The translations under genes and the position numbers were made by a program. Below, piece by piece: positions 11,630 to 21,750 of a stretch of DNA of 64,000 nucleotides (within the stretch, counting starts at the first letter, position 1; every line of letters begins with the position of its first letter). This DNA is from Diplolepis rosae (lineage: Eukaryota; Arthropoda; Insecta; Hymenoptera; Diplolepididae): positions 3,658,001 through 3,722,000 of the forward strand of contig JAPYXD010000715.1 of the NCBI GenBank assembly GCA_030998225.1. The letters are read 5' to 3'. The notes under the pieces were generated by a model. The model was not told the origin of the DNA, ran no database searches, and worked only from the letters and a program-made list of their open reading frames with translations.

Positions 11630-12181
11630 CTTGGTGGTGCCTTACAACTCTTGGCCAAGTGTCCCGTGGCGCCGCATCTCCAAAAGGCGTTTTTCCTGTC
11701 GGGGTTGCTGCAGCCCCGGGACCCGTGGCCGTACCCAAGGCACCTGAAGCAGCGGGCGACTTCCACGTGCTCGCGAATGCGGCACGCTACCCACCCGATC
11801 CTCAATTTACCTAGCTGAAGCAGACGCGCGGCGTCTGCCTCAGCTAGCTGGATCACTGCAGTCTTCACCCCACCAAAGCGGGCATAGAGCCTGCAGGACC
11901 CCTCAAAAGCTGGTCTGCCCAATGCCAAGCACAGGGCAGACACAACCTCCTCTTTTTCAACGATCTCGTCGAGGTCCCTAATTTCGAGGGACCTCGTCGA
12001 GACCAGGGCCGAAATCTCCGCCCTCTCCCCGACCGCCAGGTCGAGCTCCTTTCGGAAGGCCGAAACGTCTCCCCCCTTTTTGAGGACCAGAAGGACTTCT
12101 TCCTTCCTAGTCAAGTCCTGCCTTCCGGGGGTCGACTTTCACCTTCATTTCCCTCAAGATGTCGGCGTAGGACTGGCCAAG
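11521..12181 (-). pseudogene. R1-like ORF1 (Gag), N-terminally truncated
   Basis: An open minus-strand frame of about 197 codons (11,521-12,114) ends in three cysteine-rich knuckles: CFRCLGYGHGSRGC, an altered second one starting FWRCGATGHLAKSC, and CLTCADRG. This is the usual nucleic-acid-binding end of R1-clade Gag. Just upstream (12,115-12,181) another frame reads SYADILREMKVKV, the expected preceding region, so a frameshift separates the two. The N-terminal half is absent because the element is truncated. Confidence 0.85.
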
Positions 12182-13403
12182 TAATTATTATCATTTTTTG
12201 AGTCTTGATAAGGACTGAAGCTTCAGTTGAATCGTTGACTTAGAAGGAAGTTAATAAAATTTTATTTCAAGGAATTTTGATATGGATTTTTGATTTTTTC
12301 CCGTTCTCTTATCTTCTTACATTTCTTTATTTTTAACGTTCCTATATATTCTCTGCTTATTCGTCATTTTTTTAGGAGCTCCATATTCATGTCCTAAGTT
12401 TGTTAGAATACAAAAATTGTCAAATCTGTTTAAAATAAAATCGTGCCAAAAATCACATTAGTAGGGATTTTTTCACTCCAGTGCATCTGACGCTAAAATG
12501 TATTCTGAGAAAAAAATGAAGTAGATAATATTCTGTCTGAAAGAAATAAAAAATACATATTCTATTTTCAATAGGTTCTAAGTTACTGTATTGCCAAAAA
12601 AGAACGTTTTTCCTATTTTTGACAAAAACCACTACTTTTCAAAAATAGCTCTGTACTGCAAAAAATATCAGTTATTTCAAAGAGTATTCCACAGATGAAA
12701 AAGAGTAGACTCGATTTTCAGTAGTTTCAAACAAAGGATATTGCGGTAAGTCTAATAAGTCATGAGTTGGGAGCTCTCAAACATAACTATTTTCCACCAA
12801 TTTTAGAGGAAACGGACATGGAGTTCACTTTTTTTTCGAAATATGCCATTCTAGGATGATTCTACGTTAGGGATGCCACAGGATAAATTAAAGTACACGA
12901 AATTCTGCGTTAATCAAGAACAATATATAATCCTTCAGTTGCACTAATTTCGTATTTGTGATGTGTGAAAAATCCAACTTTTTTTGCTTTTATGCATTTC
13001 ATCCCAAAATGTTTAAGTTTCACGATTCATGCTCCAACCCCTTGAGTGGATATTCTAGTTGTTTTGAGCTATGTTTTATATCAGGGGCGAACGATAACCT
13101 GGTGACTTTAAGTAGATACCCGGTTTAGATTCACGAACCTCAAAAACATGGGAGCGCCCTTATTCCCGAAGGTTTCAGTTACTACAATTTATGCTTCAAC
13201 CTAAGGGGTTTCGCAATTTTGCAGAACTGAACTAAGAGAATTCATAATGCCTGGGGGAAGCGGTACCCGTACCGCGTGTGAATGCTCCTTTATTAAATCC
13301 TTATTAGAAACTTGAAAGCATTAATGGGTAGAAATGATTAGTTGAAAGCCTATTTAATTGTTTGACTACAATGATGAATTAAATCTACTTTTTATAATTA
13401 TAG
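12182..13403. other. AT-rich stretch without recognised features
   Basis: No coding frame, inverted repeat or transposon end could be supported here. It lies just upstream of the first ECH1 exon seen and is probably intron, or 5' flank if an earlier ECH1 exon lies outside the window. Confidence 0.4.
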
Positions 13404-13548
13404 GCTTCCAAATGAAACATTTATCCACCTCAATTGGTACAGAACAAGGATATGAAACACTTGCTGTTACACTGTCTAAGCCATATGTATATAGTGTTCA
13501 GTTAAACAGGCCTAAAAGCTTGAATGCTTTGAATGATGCAATGTGGAG
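13404..13548 (+). CDS. Ech1: ECH1 exon: delta(3,5)-delta(2,4)-dienoyl-CoA isomerase, N-terminal part
   Basis: The exon runs from an acceptor (ataattatag) to a donor (ag|GTATGT, phase 2). It encodes a methionine at 13,412 and then VQLNRPKSLNALNDAMWR, the start of the crotonase fold. The joined next exon (33,513) continues with a helix and the SGAGKSFCAG loop. This order and wording match ECH1, which shifts double bonds of dienoyl-CoA during beta-oxidation of unsaturated fatty acids in mitochondria and peroxisomes. Enoyl-CoA hydratases share the fold, but the 'N..MWRE...CF' and 'SGAGK.F.AG' pattern favours ECH1. An upstream exon with a targeting signal is expected and was not found. The following intron is 19,964 bp and full of transposons. 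Confidence 0.85.
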
Positions 13549-13612
13549 GTATGTATACTTAATGTTAGTTGAGTTTCTTCAGGAACTTCTCTTTAATAAA
13601 TAATAGTACATT

Positions 13613-13727
13613 GTTAACCGGGTGGGGGATCTAGATAATTCTGAACGAGCATGTAATTGTCGCTCGAGCGGGGAGAGCGCGATAATCATGCGAGTTGTGA
13701 ATTTACTAGTGCCCCCACTCGGTTAAC
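13613..13727. mobile_element. MITE of 115 bp
   Basis: The ends gttaaccgggtgggg and ccccactcggttaac are inverted, 16 of 17 positions matching. The interior has no coding capacity. It lies 64 bp inside the long ECH1 intron. Confidence 0.75.
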
Positions 13728-14793
13728 ATAGATTTTTTTTACATACCGCAAAAGGGAAAGCGATTTCGGGGCCTGGCGCGAAACAGCTGAAATGATCGGT
13801 TTCGCAATCAATTGATGCAACCACGATATCAACAAGTACGTGGCATTTCTCTTACGCAAAGCACGGGAAACTAACAATTTAGGTTGGAATTCGAATTTTT
13901 CTAAACTTTTCCGTCACTAGTATGGAAAAGTTAGTTTTATCACACAGAATCATTATCGATCATGGAATAGATCAAGTTTATTAGGACGTATTTTATAAAT
14001 AATTTGATTGAGTGAAAATATCATGATTGTAATGGATTGGAAATTTATGAAACAAAATCTAATAAAAGTGTTAGTTTTCAAGATAACCTCAAAAAATCAT
14101 TCAATAAATAATTGAATCACATCATTATCGAATGATTTTGAAATATGTCCATCAAAAAATATTGGTTTGAACATTCTCTAACTGCGCCACTAATCTCAAA
14201 AGATACCAAATTTTCATGACTCATAGAAGAATATAGTTATTTGTAGATCAAAGATGCAATCAGAAGTCTTTATATGTGCTTTCGCCACACATTCTATTTT
14301 TCGTACTACTTCCTCACAAAAAAAGGACTGAGCCGAACAGTAATAATTTTAAATTATTCGCTTGACCAGCAAATTACTAAGGTTAGTAGGTACTGCTCGT
14401 GAGCCATGGTGATGAAACGAGTAGTGCAAGGAAACGATTCTACGAACATTCGTGCTTTAAAAAGCGCAAAATTCAGTGTTGTCAGATGAGTTGGTTTTCC
14501 ATTAGATTTAGAGGTCTTTTTGTTTTCTAGTGCGACTTTTATGATAAACATTTTTTCGTGGGAGAATTTAGTGGCTTTTTGCTTGCTTTAGGATTTTTCG
14601 AGTGGTTTTCATTGAATCCTAATACATCTTTGCATTTTAATTCAAAAAGAGACAAGTGATTTCATTTCCCCTGTAAATTCAATAATTTTGAAAAAATTAG
14701 TAGAAAGCGATAATAAAGAGAAATTTTATTACAAAAAACAGTAATGAAAGTGTTATTTTTCTCTAGTTTTAAATTTTCTAATAAAATAGTATA

Positions 14794-15364
14794 TTACGTG
14801 CCTAGGCGCACAATGAGGGTTATAGCGTGACGAGCGACAATGCTCGCAGGAGATCGGAGCCAAGGCGTAGTCGCGCTGTAGCCGATGCGTAGTCGAGACG
14901 AAGCCGAGACAAAGCCGAGACGAAGCTGAGGCGCGATCAGTCCTGCGAGCATTTTTGCGAGTCTCGTAATTTCTAGAATTGTGTGCATTGGCACGTATTT
15001 TATTTTATGTGACTCCGGTGCGTATACGAGTTTTTATGCGTACACTCGAATCTAATCTAGTATTGTAGTTGTTTGCGGTGCTAGATATGTCACGACTAGT
15101 CCCGGCCATTTTGATTTTATCGATCTTGTGTAGTAGTAATGGATTTTAGTAGACCCATGCGCAGTTCAAATGTACAAGGCTTTGCCAGTAAGATGCTAAC
15201 GCTGTACGAAGAAGAAGAAGAATAAGAAGATTGTGCTTCGTTTCATGGCTATGGGCGCATGCGCAGTACAATTTTTGCATTTCATTCCTCTGTAGCGCAA
15301 TGTACTACATTGCGCTACTGTTAACAGTAGCGAAAAAACGAGTTTGCACGCCGGTGGCACATAA
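14794..15364 (+). mobile_element. 0.5-0.6 kb non-autonomous repeat, copy 1
   Basis: One of three copies in the window (others at 29,893-30,400 and, reversed, 49,419-49,969). All start ttacgtgcc-aggcgca and end with the inverted ggcacataa. They share a tgctcgcagga ... tcctgcgagca hairpin, a cgtatacgagtttttatgcgtac palindrome-like stretch (18-20 bp parts), a gaagaagaa run and a gcgctactgttaac end. Inside the hairpin of this copy lies an array of roughly 11 bp units resembling gtagccgagac, longer than in copy 2. No protein frame. Confidence 0.8.
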
Positions 15365-15531
15365 AATTATGTTCTATCTTTCGTCAGACACGATTGATAA
15401 TGTTATATTATATGCTCTAATATCATGGAAGTTTTTGTTTCTCAGAAACCGATTTCTAACGAGTCACTCTAGATGTCACACATCAATACTTCACGAATTT
15501 CCCGAAGTGTGGCGTTATTATCGATGTGCTT

Positions 15532-15890
15532 TATAACGAGGTTGTTATCGGGGGGGGGGGGGGAGGGGGCACTTGACACAGGCACTTAAAATAGCTAAAA
15601 GCACTTTATTGTCATGTACAAGTTACCATCGCGTATTTCAACAGAACAACCAAAAGAGCGGACCGGACACCATTTTTATAGCCAGACACCAAACTTCCTC
15701 TAGTACAAAAACGATGCTAAAGGGAACAGCAACTCCCACCGCGGACGACAACTCGACGACAGACGACAACGAACAGTCAAGACTCATCCCTTCAAGGTTT
15801 CTCGGTGGATCTCGTCCTCCCACGGGCCCAGGGCCGTCCCCTGCAGCCTTGTGCCCCTTGTCCCCACATGACCGTAACATCTATGTTACG
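15532..15890 (-). repeat. 3' LTR of the gypsy element
   Basis: The sequence matches the LTR at 20,683-21,069 almost throughout. It begins (minus strand) gTAACATAGATG, where the other LTR has TGTAACATAG, and ends CTCGTTATA. It has a run of G at 15,551-15,564 and lacks about 28 bp present in the other LTR. A short open frame inside it is LTR sequence, not a gene. Confidence 0.9.
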
Positions 15891-15904
15891 CCCCCCCTCC
15901 CTGC
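15891..15904 (-). promoter_or_regulatory. Polypurine tract of the gypsy element
   Basis: On the minus strand gcagggaggggggg lies directly before the 3' LTR, where plus-strand DNA synthesis is primed. Confidence 0.75.
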
Positions 15905-16303
15905 GGGGGCCAGGATTTATCCCCCTGGTTGGTCCATCCTACTGGAGTTCTCCCTCCAGTCCCGGCTGCCTCGGTAATGGCTCCTCTCCAATCCTCCGAC
16001 ATGGTTTTTCTTCCTGTAACATATATATAAAAGAGAGAGAAAAAAAAAACAAAATCAAATAAAAGATCATATCAAGAGTTTCTGGCGTGGTCGGTGATTC
16101 AATCTTCTACATTCTTCGTCTGACACCACCAGCATTTTAGGATCGTTTTCATCCTGCTGAAATTAATATACATATTTTGGTGCTCTGTTTGTTTGATTAG
16201 AGTCAGTGTTGTGTTGGATAATACAATTTTAACTGTTTAACTGTGTTTCAAACTGAGAGTCAAATTGAGTTGTCTAGTCATGATCAAACCATTTATCTAC
16301 TGC

Positions 16304-16894
16304 TTACTTTTCCCTATTGCTATTTGTAATTTTTAGTTTAAGATCGTTCATATTATATTCACCTACGCTTTTTCCTTTGATTTTTTTCAATTCATAGACT
16401 GTGGGAGAGATTTTTTTCTTAATTATATAGGGGCCTTCGTACTTATTGAAAAGTTTCCCTGCTTTATTATCCGCTTTATTTGATATTTTGGGTATGGAGA
16501 ATTCCAACATTGGTTGAATTTTATCGTCTTCGATTTGGAGTCCTTTTTCGTTAACTTTGAAACCAAGGTATTTGATTTCTGAACAACCGAATTCACATTT
16601 ATTTAGTCCTATTGCTAAGTTTGCTTTTTTAATTTTATCCAATACGAGATTAAAATATTTCAGGTGATCGTCAAAATTTTGCGTAACAATGATTATGTCT
16701 TCTGGGTAACAAAAAACATTTGGCTTTAAATCTGGGGTTATGACCTTATCCATCAGTCTCTGGAAAGTAGCCGGTGCATTGGTAAGACCAAATGGCATCC
16801 GTTTAAATTGGTACATCCGCTTTCCAGGAACTGTGAACGCTGTGATAGGTTTAGAATTTTCCTCTAGTGTTATCTGCAAATATGCCGATTTCAA
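16304..16894 (-). pseudogene. Gypsy reverse transcriptase fused to the integrase tail by deletion
   Basis: The minus-strand frame starts within RT: MKSAYLQI, then FGLTNAPATFQRLMD, then YPEDI in place of the expected Y(L/I)DDI, then LNKCEFG and YLGFKVNEKGL. The next residues jump to an integrase C-terminal segment (FNKYEGPYIIKKKI ... VYELKKIKGK) and a stop. About 600-700 codons (RNase H and integrase core) are missing at the junction near 16,515. The altered catalytic motif and the deletion make it inactive. The frame continues upstream only as fragments (16,920-17,690). Confidence 0.9.
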
Positions 16895-17687
16895 ATCTAT
16901 TTTTGAAATAAATTTTGCTTAGTTAGTTTGTCCCCTATATTATTTAATAAAATGGCGCTGTTTCTAAAATTAATCCACGAGTTTTTATTCCTCATTTCGG
17001 TTGTTTCATTTGAAGTTTGAATTTTTTTAGATTCTAATTTTTTACTAAGGTCGTTTTTTAACACTTCTGGTAATTCGGCATTTTAAAAAATTCTTGTTGT
17101 TATTATTTCCTTGTTTTCTTGATTTTCGTTACTGTGCTGCGTCTGTAAGGTGAGGTTATCCAGGATTTGGAATCTGTTGTATACAGGAATGCTGAACAAG
17201 CTCGGTATTTCTTTATTGGAGATTTTTTTTTGAATTTTGGGTGTTTTGTATTTTTTGGGATGGGCATGGGTTCTCATTTGCTTGATTGAGATCATTTTAG
17301 TTTCTTCCTATCATAGTTTTACCATTTTCTCTTTCGCTTTTTAATTTTATTTTACCTCCAAATTTCGGTTTCAATTCTTTTTTATTATTTTCTATGTCTT
17401 TCGTTTCTGACTTGATCTGATTGTTTACACTGGTTTGAATTTTACTATTCAGTTTTTTTTTTCACTTATTTTGTTACTATCTTCCTCACTAGTTTTTGTT
17501 GCCTTTCATTTGTCTGATGCAATGCTTTCAATGATTGGTCTTGGTAGGGAATGAGGCTTTGCCTCCATTTTATAGCGGGTTGGTGGGCTACCTGGTAGCC
17601 ACCAAGTTCCGGTATCATAATCTAAGGCCATTTTAAGGTTTTTAATCATGTCTGTCCTCAAAATACTTGTGGATCTTAATTTAGGAA

Positions 17688-18050
17688 CTAGTCGAAACGA
17701 CACATGTTTAATGTCCTACCGATTATAATATGGATAATTACTTGTCCGATAATTTCTACGGTTCCCCCATTAGCTACTGTTAGGCTTTCGGAGGTCGGTT
17801 TAGAGATCGGGTAATTTAAACTTAAAATTTTCTCTAGGAGCTCTTTGCCAACGTACGAATGTGTGGCTCCTGTATCGACTAATATTCTATATAAATTATT
17901 TTCAAATTTTGTAATTAAATGGAACCTTGTTTCATTTAATTCCTCGATATCCGAATTTGAATATTCTGGCGTTCTGGTAATGGGTTTTCTTACCGTTTTT
18001 TCCATTACCCGCCCTTTTAGTTTCCCTGGTTCTGGCTCAAATATGGACAT
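17688..18050 (-). pseudogene. Gypsy aspartic protease region
   Basis: The minus-strand frame carries RILVDTGATHSYVGKELL, the retropepsin active site (DTGA), followed about 40 residues later by IIGQVIIHIIIG. It would cut the Gag-Pol polyprotein. The active-site residues are intact, but the frame is separated by shifts from Gag before it (overlap at 18,017-18,050) and from RT after it. Confidence 0.88.
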
Positions 18051-19741
18051 TCCCTTTTGAAGTGTCCTGGTTCTTTACAGTTGTAACAGTTTAACTTTAT
18101 TGAATTTTCACTCGTGCTCGCGTTCTGCCATTGCGCCCTTTGTCTTAACCAATTTGGGTTTTCTGCTGGGCTTTCTGGGTTTTCCGTTGGAAATTCTATG
18201 GTGGTTTGTGTTTGATATGGAACTCTATTTAACGCTAAGTGGTTCATCCTGGGTATTAGTTGATCATATGGGTTATACTGGAATCTACTTGGATTATTTC
18301 GGAATCTGGGTTGAAATTTTTGCAATAATCTAGGTTGAGGGGTGTTTGAACTGTAGGTATATATTGTAATTTTCTATTTTGGGAATTCTGATTTTCATTA
18401 TTTTCCCTCCTTGGTTCTGTTATTTGTAATACTTGTCTTTTTATTTCGGATTTTTTCAATTCGATTTCCCATTCTTTGCTCAAGTCTTCGAGTTCTTCGA
18501 ATCTATCGAAGTCGTTACGCTTAATGTACATCTTGTATTCGATTCTTAGATTCTCATAAGCGCGACGCAGTTCCCATTCCAGACTTTTCCTGGGGTGGAG
18601 TTTTGTAAAAAGTTTCCTGATTTCTATCAAATAAGGGTGAATGTCTTGGTTCCGTTTTTGGTTACGGAATTTAATTTTTTGTTTTATCTCTTCTAAACAT
18701 TTTTCGTCCATATATGTTCTCGTAAATTCTCTGAAAAAATCTAACAAGGTCCTCCAGGAATTTTTATTGATTAAGCACCAATCTTTAGCGTCCTCAGTTA
18801 GCAGCGCGTCCAGGTTTTCCAAAATATTCCTACCAGTTATTTGGTACCCCCTTTTGAATCTTTTTAGGTCGTCCAGAAAGTGAGCCGGGCTATCTTCTTT
18901 ATTGTTTCTGAATTTCAGTGGCCAATTGCTCATTACTTAGAACGGGGTTTGGGTCATTGCAAAAGGAAAGTGTGTTGTCCTAGGGTGATTGTAGATTTTC
19001 TCATTTAATTCCGAATCGTCTTCCGTTTCTCGATCATCTCGGTCCACTTGTGAATGTCTGGTTGGTCTATTCCGAATTCCAGCGGTTGACTGTCATATGT
19101 ATCCGAATTTTGGTGGACACTCATTCTCCTATTTTTAAAATTGATCGGTTGTTTATTTATTGTCTTGTTTTTATTTCCCATTTTTCCTCTTTCCGATTTT
19201 TCTTGGGTCCCAAGTTCTTTTTCAAATGAGCTACGGGCTGCAGGTCTAGCTGTTTTATTTAAGTTTTTATTTTTACATTTTTATTCTATTTCTCTGATAA
19301 ATTTTTCTCGCTCCCTGATCACTTGTTCATTATAGTATCTTAGCAGTTCGCTTGCTTCAGTTAGGAATCGATTATTATCTTCCGAAAAGAGTCGATTTCG
19401 AAGGTTTCGCCGCTATCTGGCTAGGGATTTGCTGATTTTGAAATGTCTGGAATAGGCAAATCTATGCCGTCCCAGAGAAGGGACTGGATGGGGTTATTTT
19501 GGATTCTTTTATCTTCGTTTGTTCGCCTAAATCCTCTGCCACGTCCTGCAGAGCGGTTTATTATTTTGGGGATTGTTCCCGTGCTATTCTGGGTTATTGA
19601 TTGCCCCGTTGGTAAGTTAACAAAATTTATTTCTGGGTTTGGAAGCCCTCTTGCTTCCTCAAAATTTAAATTTTCCTGTTCTGGTTCCACTTGTCCATTA
19701 TTCGCCATTTTCTGTTTAATGTGGCCTGACCTAAGTAACAT
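18017..19741 (-). pseudogene. Gypsy Gag, in pieces
   Basis: Three minus-strand frames follow in order: 19,421-19,741 (ATG at 19,741; an N-terminal segment with an RSAGRGRGFRR basic patch), 18,256-18,933 (the capsid-like core with WPLKFRN and several aromatic helices) and 18,017-18,325 (a glutamine/asparagine-rich linker ending in the knuckle CYNCKEPGHFKREC). The order and the single CCHC knuckle fit Ty3/gypsy Gag. About 500 bp between the first two pieces is not open. Confidence 0.85.
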
Positions 19742-20669
19742 TAGCGTATGATACTAAAAAATTATATTTCTAATTAAATTAATTTTGATTCCCACCAAGG
19801 TTATTATTATCATTGTGTACGTGTGTAGTTGTGTAGTTGTTTGGGGTTTACAACCACTCACGTGACCTCACTGTACCTTGTAGGTGTAACTATTTCACCT
19901 TATTGTACTCAAGGTTTCTTACTTAGTCTGTCTACATAACCAAATCGTACTCAGGACTTTTCTGAGTCGACTGTACACAGAACTCTTCTGAGTTAATTGT
20001 AACTAGAATAAACTTTTGTACTTCAAATAGTATTTTAATTTATATTATCTGTAAATTCCTTAGGTGTTTATATTTTCGTTCAAAGTATTATTTGTTTATG
20101 ATATAATTATTTATGATATATTTGATGCTTTGTTTATATGATACAGCTCGACCTTATGACTGTTGATAGGTGAGCGCGTACCGCTTGACCGCGCGCTTTT
20201 GATTTCTATTCTAGTTACGCTACGTTAATTTTCTGGTCCCTATTAATTTTTTATTCCTACTTTTAGGTTTGCTTCTTATTTTTTAAACTTTATTACCTTT
20301 TATTTGAGTTTTATTATTTTTGCTATCTATTTCATTTACCTTTTGTGATTTTATTTGTATCTTTTACGACCACTTAACTAAACTATTCCCCCGTTTTAAT
20401 CTTCTTGCGATACGGTTCTCTAATCGAACTTATAACACTACATATGTTCACTCTTATTAAATCTAATACAATTTTAATATTAATATCAAATATTTTCCTA
20501 ACAGGAGCAAGCAACAGATAAATGGTTAAGAAAATTACAACTTACAGCCAGCACAAGTGTCAAAGTTTCAGTTTCGTAGTATTCGTTTAATATCCTTTTG
20601 TTTTTTTTTTTTTGTTCCAAAACTCGGCAGGTTTTTACTTTTTAGGAAAAAGGTTTACGGGTTCTTTTT

Positions 20670-20680
20670 GTTGGGCGCCA
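20670..20680 (-). promoter_or_regulatory. Primer binding site of the gypsy element
   Basis: The minus strand reads tggcgcccaac two bases after the 5' LTR. A TGGCGCCCAAC-type site is the usual tRNA-primed start of minus-strand DNA synthesis in insect gypsy elements. Confidence 0.8.
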
Positions 20681-20682
20681 GG

Positions 20683-21069
20683 TATAACGAGGTTGTTATT
20701 CGAGGGGGGGAAATGAGGAAAAGGATGCCGTAATTAGGGGGGGGGGGGACACTTGACACAGGCATTTCAAATAGCTAAAAGCACTTTTTGTCATGTACAA
20801 GTTACCATCGCGTATTTCAACAGAACAACCAAAAGAGCGGACCGGACACCATTTTTATAGCCAGACACCAAACTTCCTCTAGTACAAAAACGATGCTGAA
20901 GGGAACAGCAACTCCCACCGCGGACGACAACTCGACGACAGACGACAACGAACAGTCAAGACTCATCCCTTCAGGGTTTCTCGGTGGATCTCGTCCTCCC
21001 ACGGGCCCAGGGCCATCCTCTGCAGCCTCGCGCCCCTTGTCCCCACATGACCGTAACATCTATGTTACA
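20683..21069 (-). repeat. 5' LTR of the gypsy element
   Basis: It begins (minus strand) TGTAACATAGATGTTACGG and ends CTCGTTATA, next to the PBS. It contains a G-rich stretch at 20,703-20,750, including atgaggaaaaggatgccg absent from the other LTR. Confidence 0.9.
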
Positions 21070-21344
21070 GCTTTCATCAAAAATCTGTTTCCTTTGGTTG
21101 CACTTTAGTACCCTTTTGTCTATTTATCATGCATTCAACACATAAACTTATTTTTCATGCGGTGGAACTGTACTCAGATTCAGAAGAAAATATCAATTAA
21201 AAAAAAAAAATAGAAAATTGTTTTAAATGTTCTCGTGTGACAAATTTATTTTTTCTTTTTTCGTCGTATGATCTTCAAGGCATTCAAAAATATACAGAAT
21301 AGCGATTTTTGACCAAAACACATGTTTTACTGCAAAAGAAAATT

Positions 21345-21720
21345 TTTGAAGTTTGACAAAAGCAAGCTATTTATGGACAAACTCGTCAAATTATCTCGGA
21401 AACTAAAACAGTGACATATCTGAAGACTTCGGATTATGATTACAGTCACATTAGGGTACGTTAAAATAATATAAGTTAAAATTTGAATTTGCGGAGCGAA
21501 ATCAAAATAAGCAAAGTTTGACACAGGGAAGCCATTTATCGACAAACTCCTAAATTATCTCGACAACTAAAAACGAGACATGTATGGAGACTTCGGTTTA
21601 TGATTTCAGTCATATTACGGTTCATTAAAAAAAAAATATGTATAAAAATTCGAGTTTGTGTAGCGAAACCAAAATTACCAAAGTTTGACAAACGAATATA
21701 ACTCATTTCTTTTTGCATAA
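21345..21720. repeat. Diverged tandem repeat, two units of about 175 bp
   Basis: Two units share the order gacaaactc, aattatctcg, gacttcgg, tatgatt, gtcatatta, then a gagcgaaa / tagcgaaa end. The second unit runs up to the left TIR of the element at 21,751. Positions 21,690-21,748 match 24,376-24,430 in inverted orientation, which shows that the repeat also flanks the other side. Confidence 0.6.
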
Positions 21721-21750
21721 AGCAAAAATTTACTGTATATGTTTTCTTTA

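Larger units (their letters stand above)
9459..12181 (-). mobile_element. R1-clade non-LTR retrotransposon, 5'-truncated and internally deleted
   Basis: A GC-richer block on the minus strand carries ORF1 (zinc knuckles) and ORF2 (endonuclease and post-RT region). A poly-T run at 9,459-9,468 on the plus strand marks its 3' poly-A-like end. The 5' end breaks at about 12,181 inside ORF1. The base composition contrasts with the AT-rich flanks. A run of 14 C at 11,022-11,035 coincides with a frame change in ORF2. Confidence 0.85.
15532..21069 (-). mobile_element. Ty3/gypsy LTR retrotransposon with boundaries and TSD
   Basis: Direct repeats of 359 and 387 bp flank a minus-strand gag-pol. A primer binding site (tggcgcccaac on the minus strand) lies next to the right LTR, and a purine tract lies next to the left one. 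The 4 bp target GCTT occurs at both outer edges (15,528-15,531 and 21,070-21,073). At 5.5 kb the element has lost RNase H and most of integrase. It is inserted in the ECH1 intron, 168 bp after repeat copy 1. Confidence 0.93.

Noticed and set aside
15638..15880. 80-codon frame, repeated at 20,817-21,059
   Set aside because: It lies entirely within both LTRs of the gypsy element and repeats because the LTR does.
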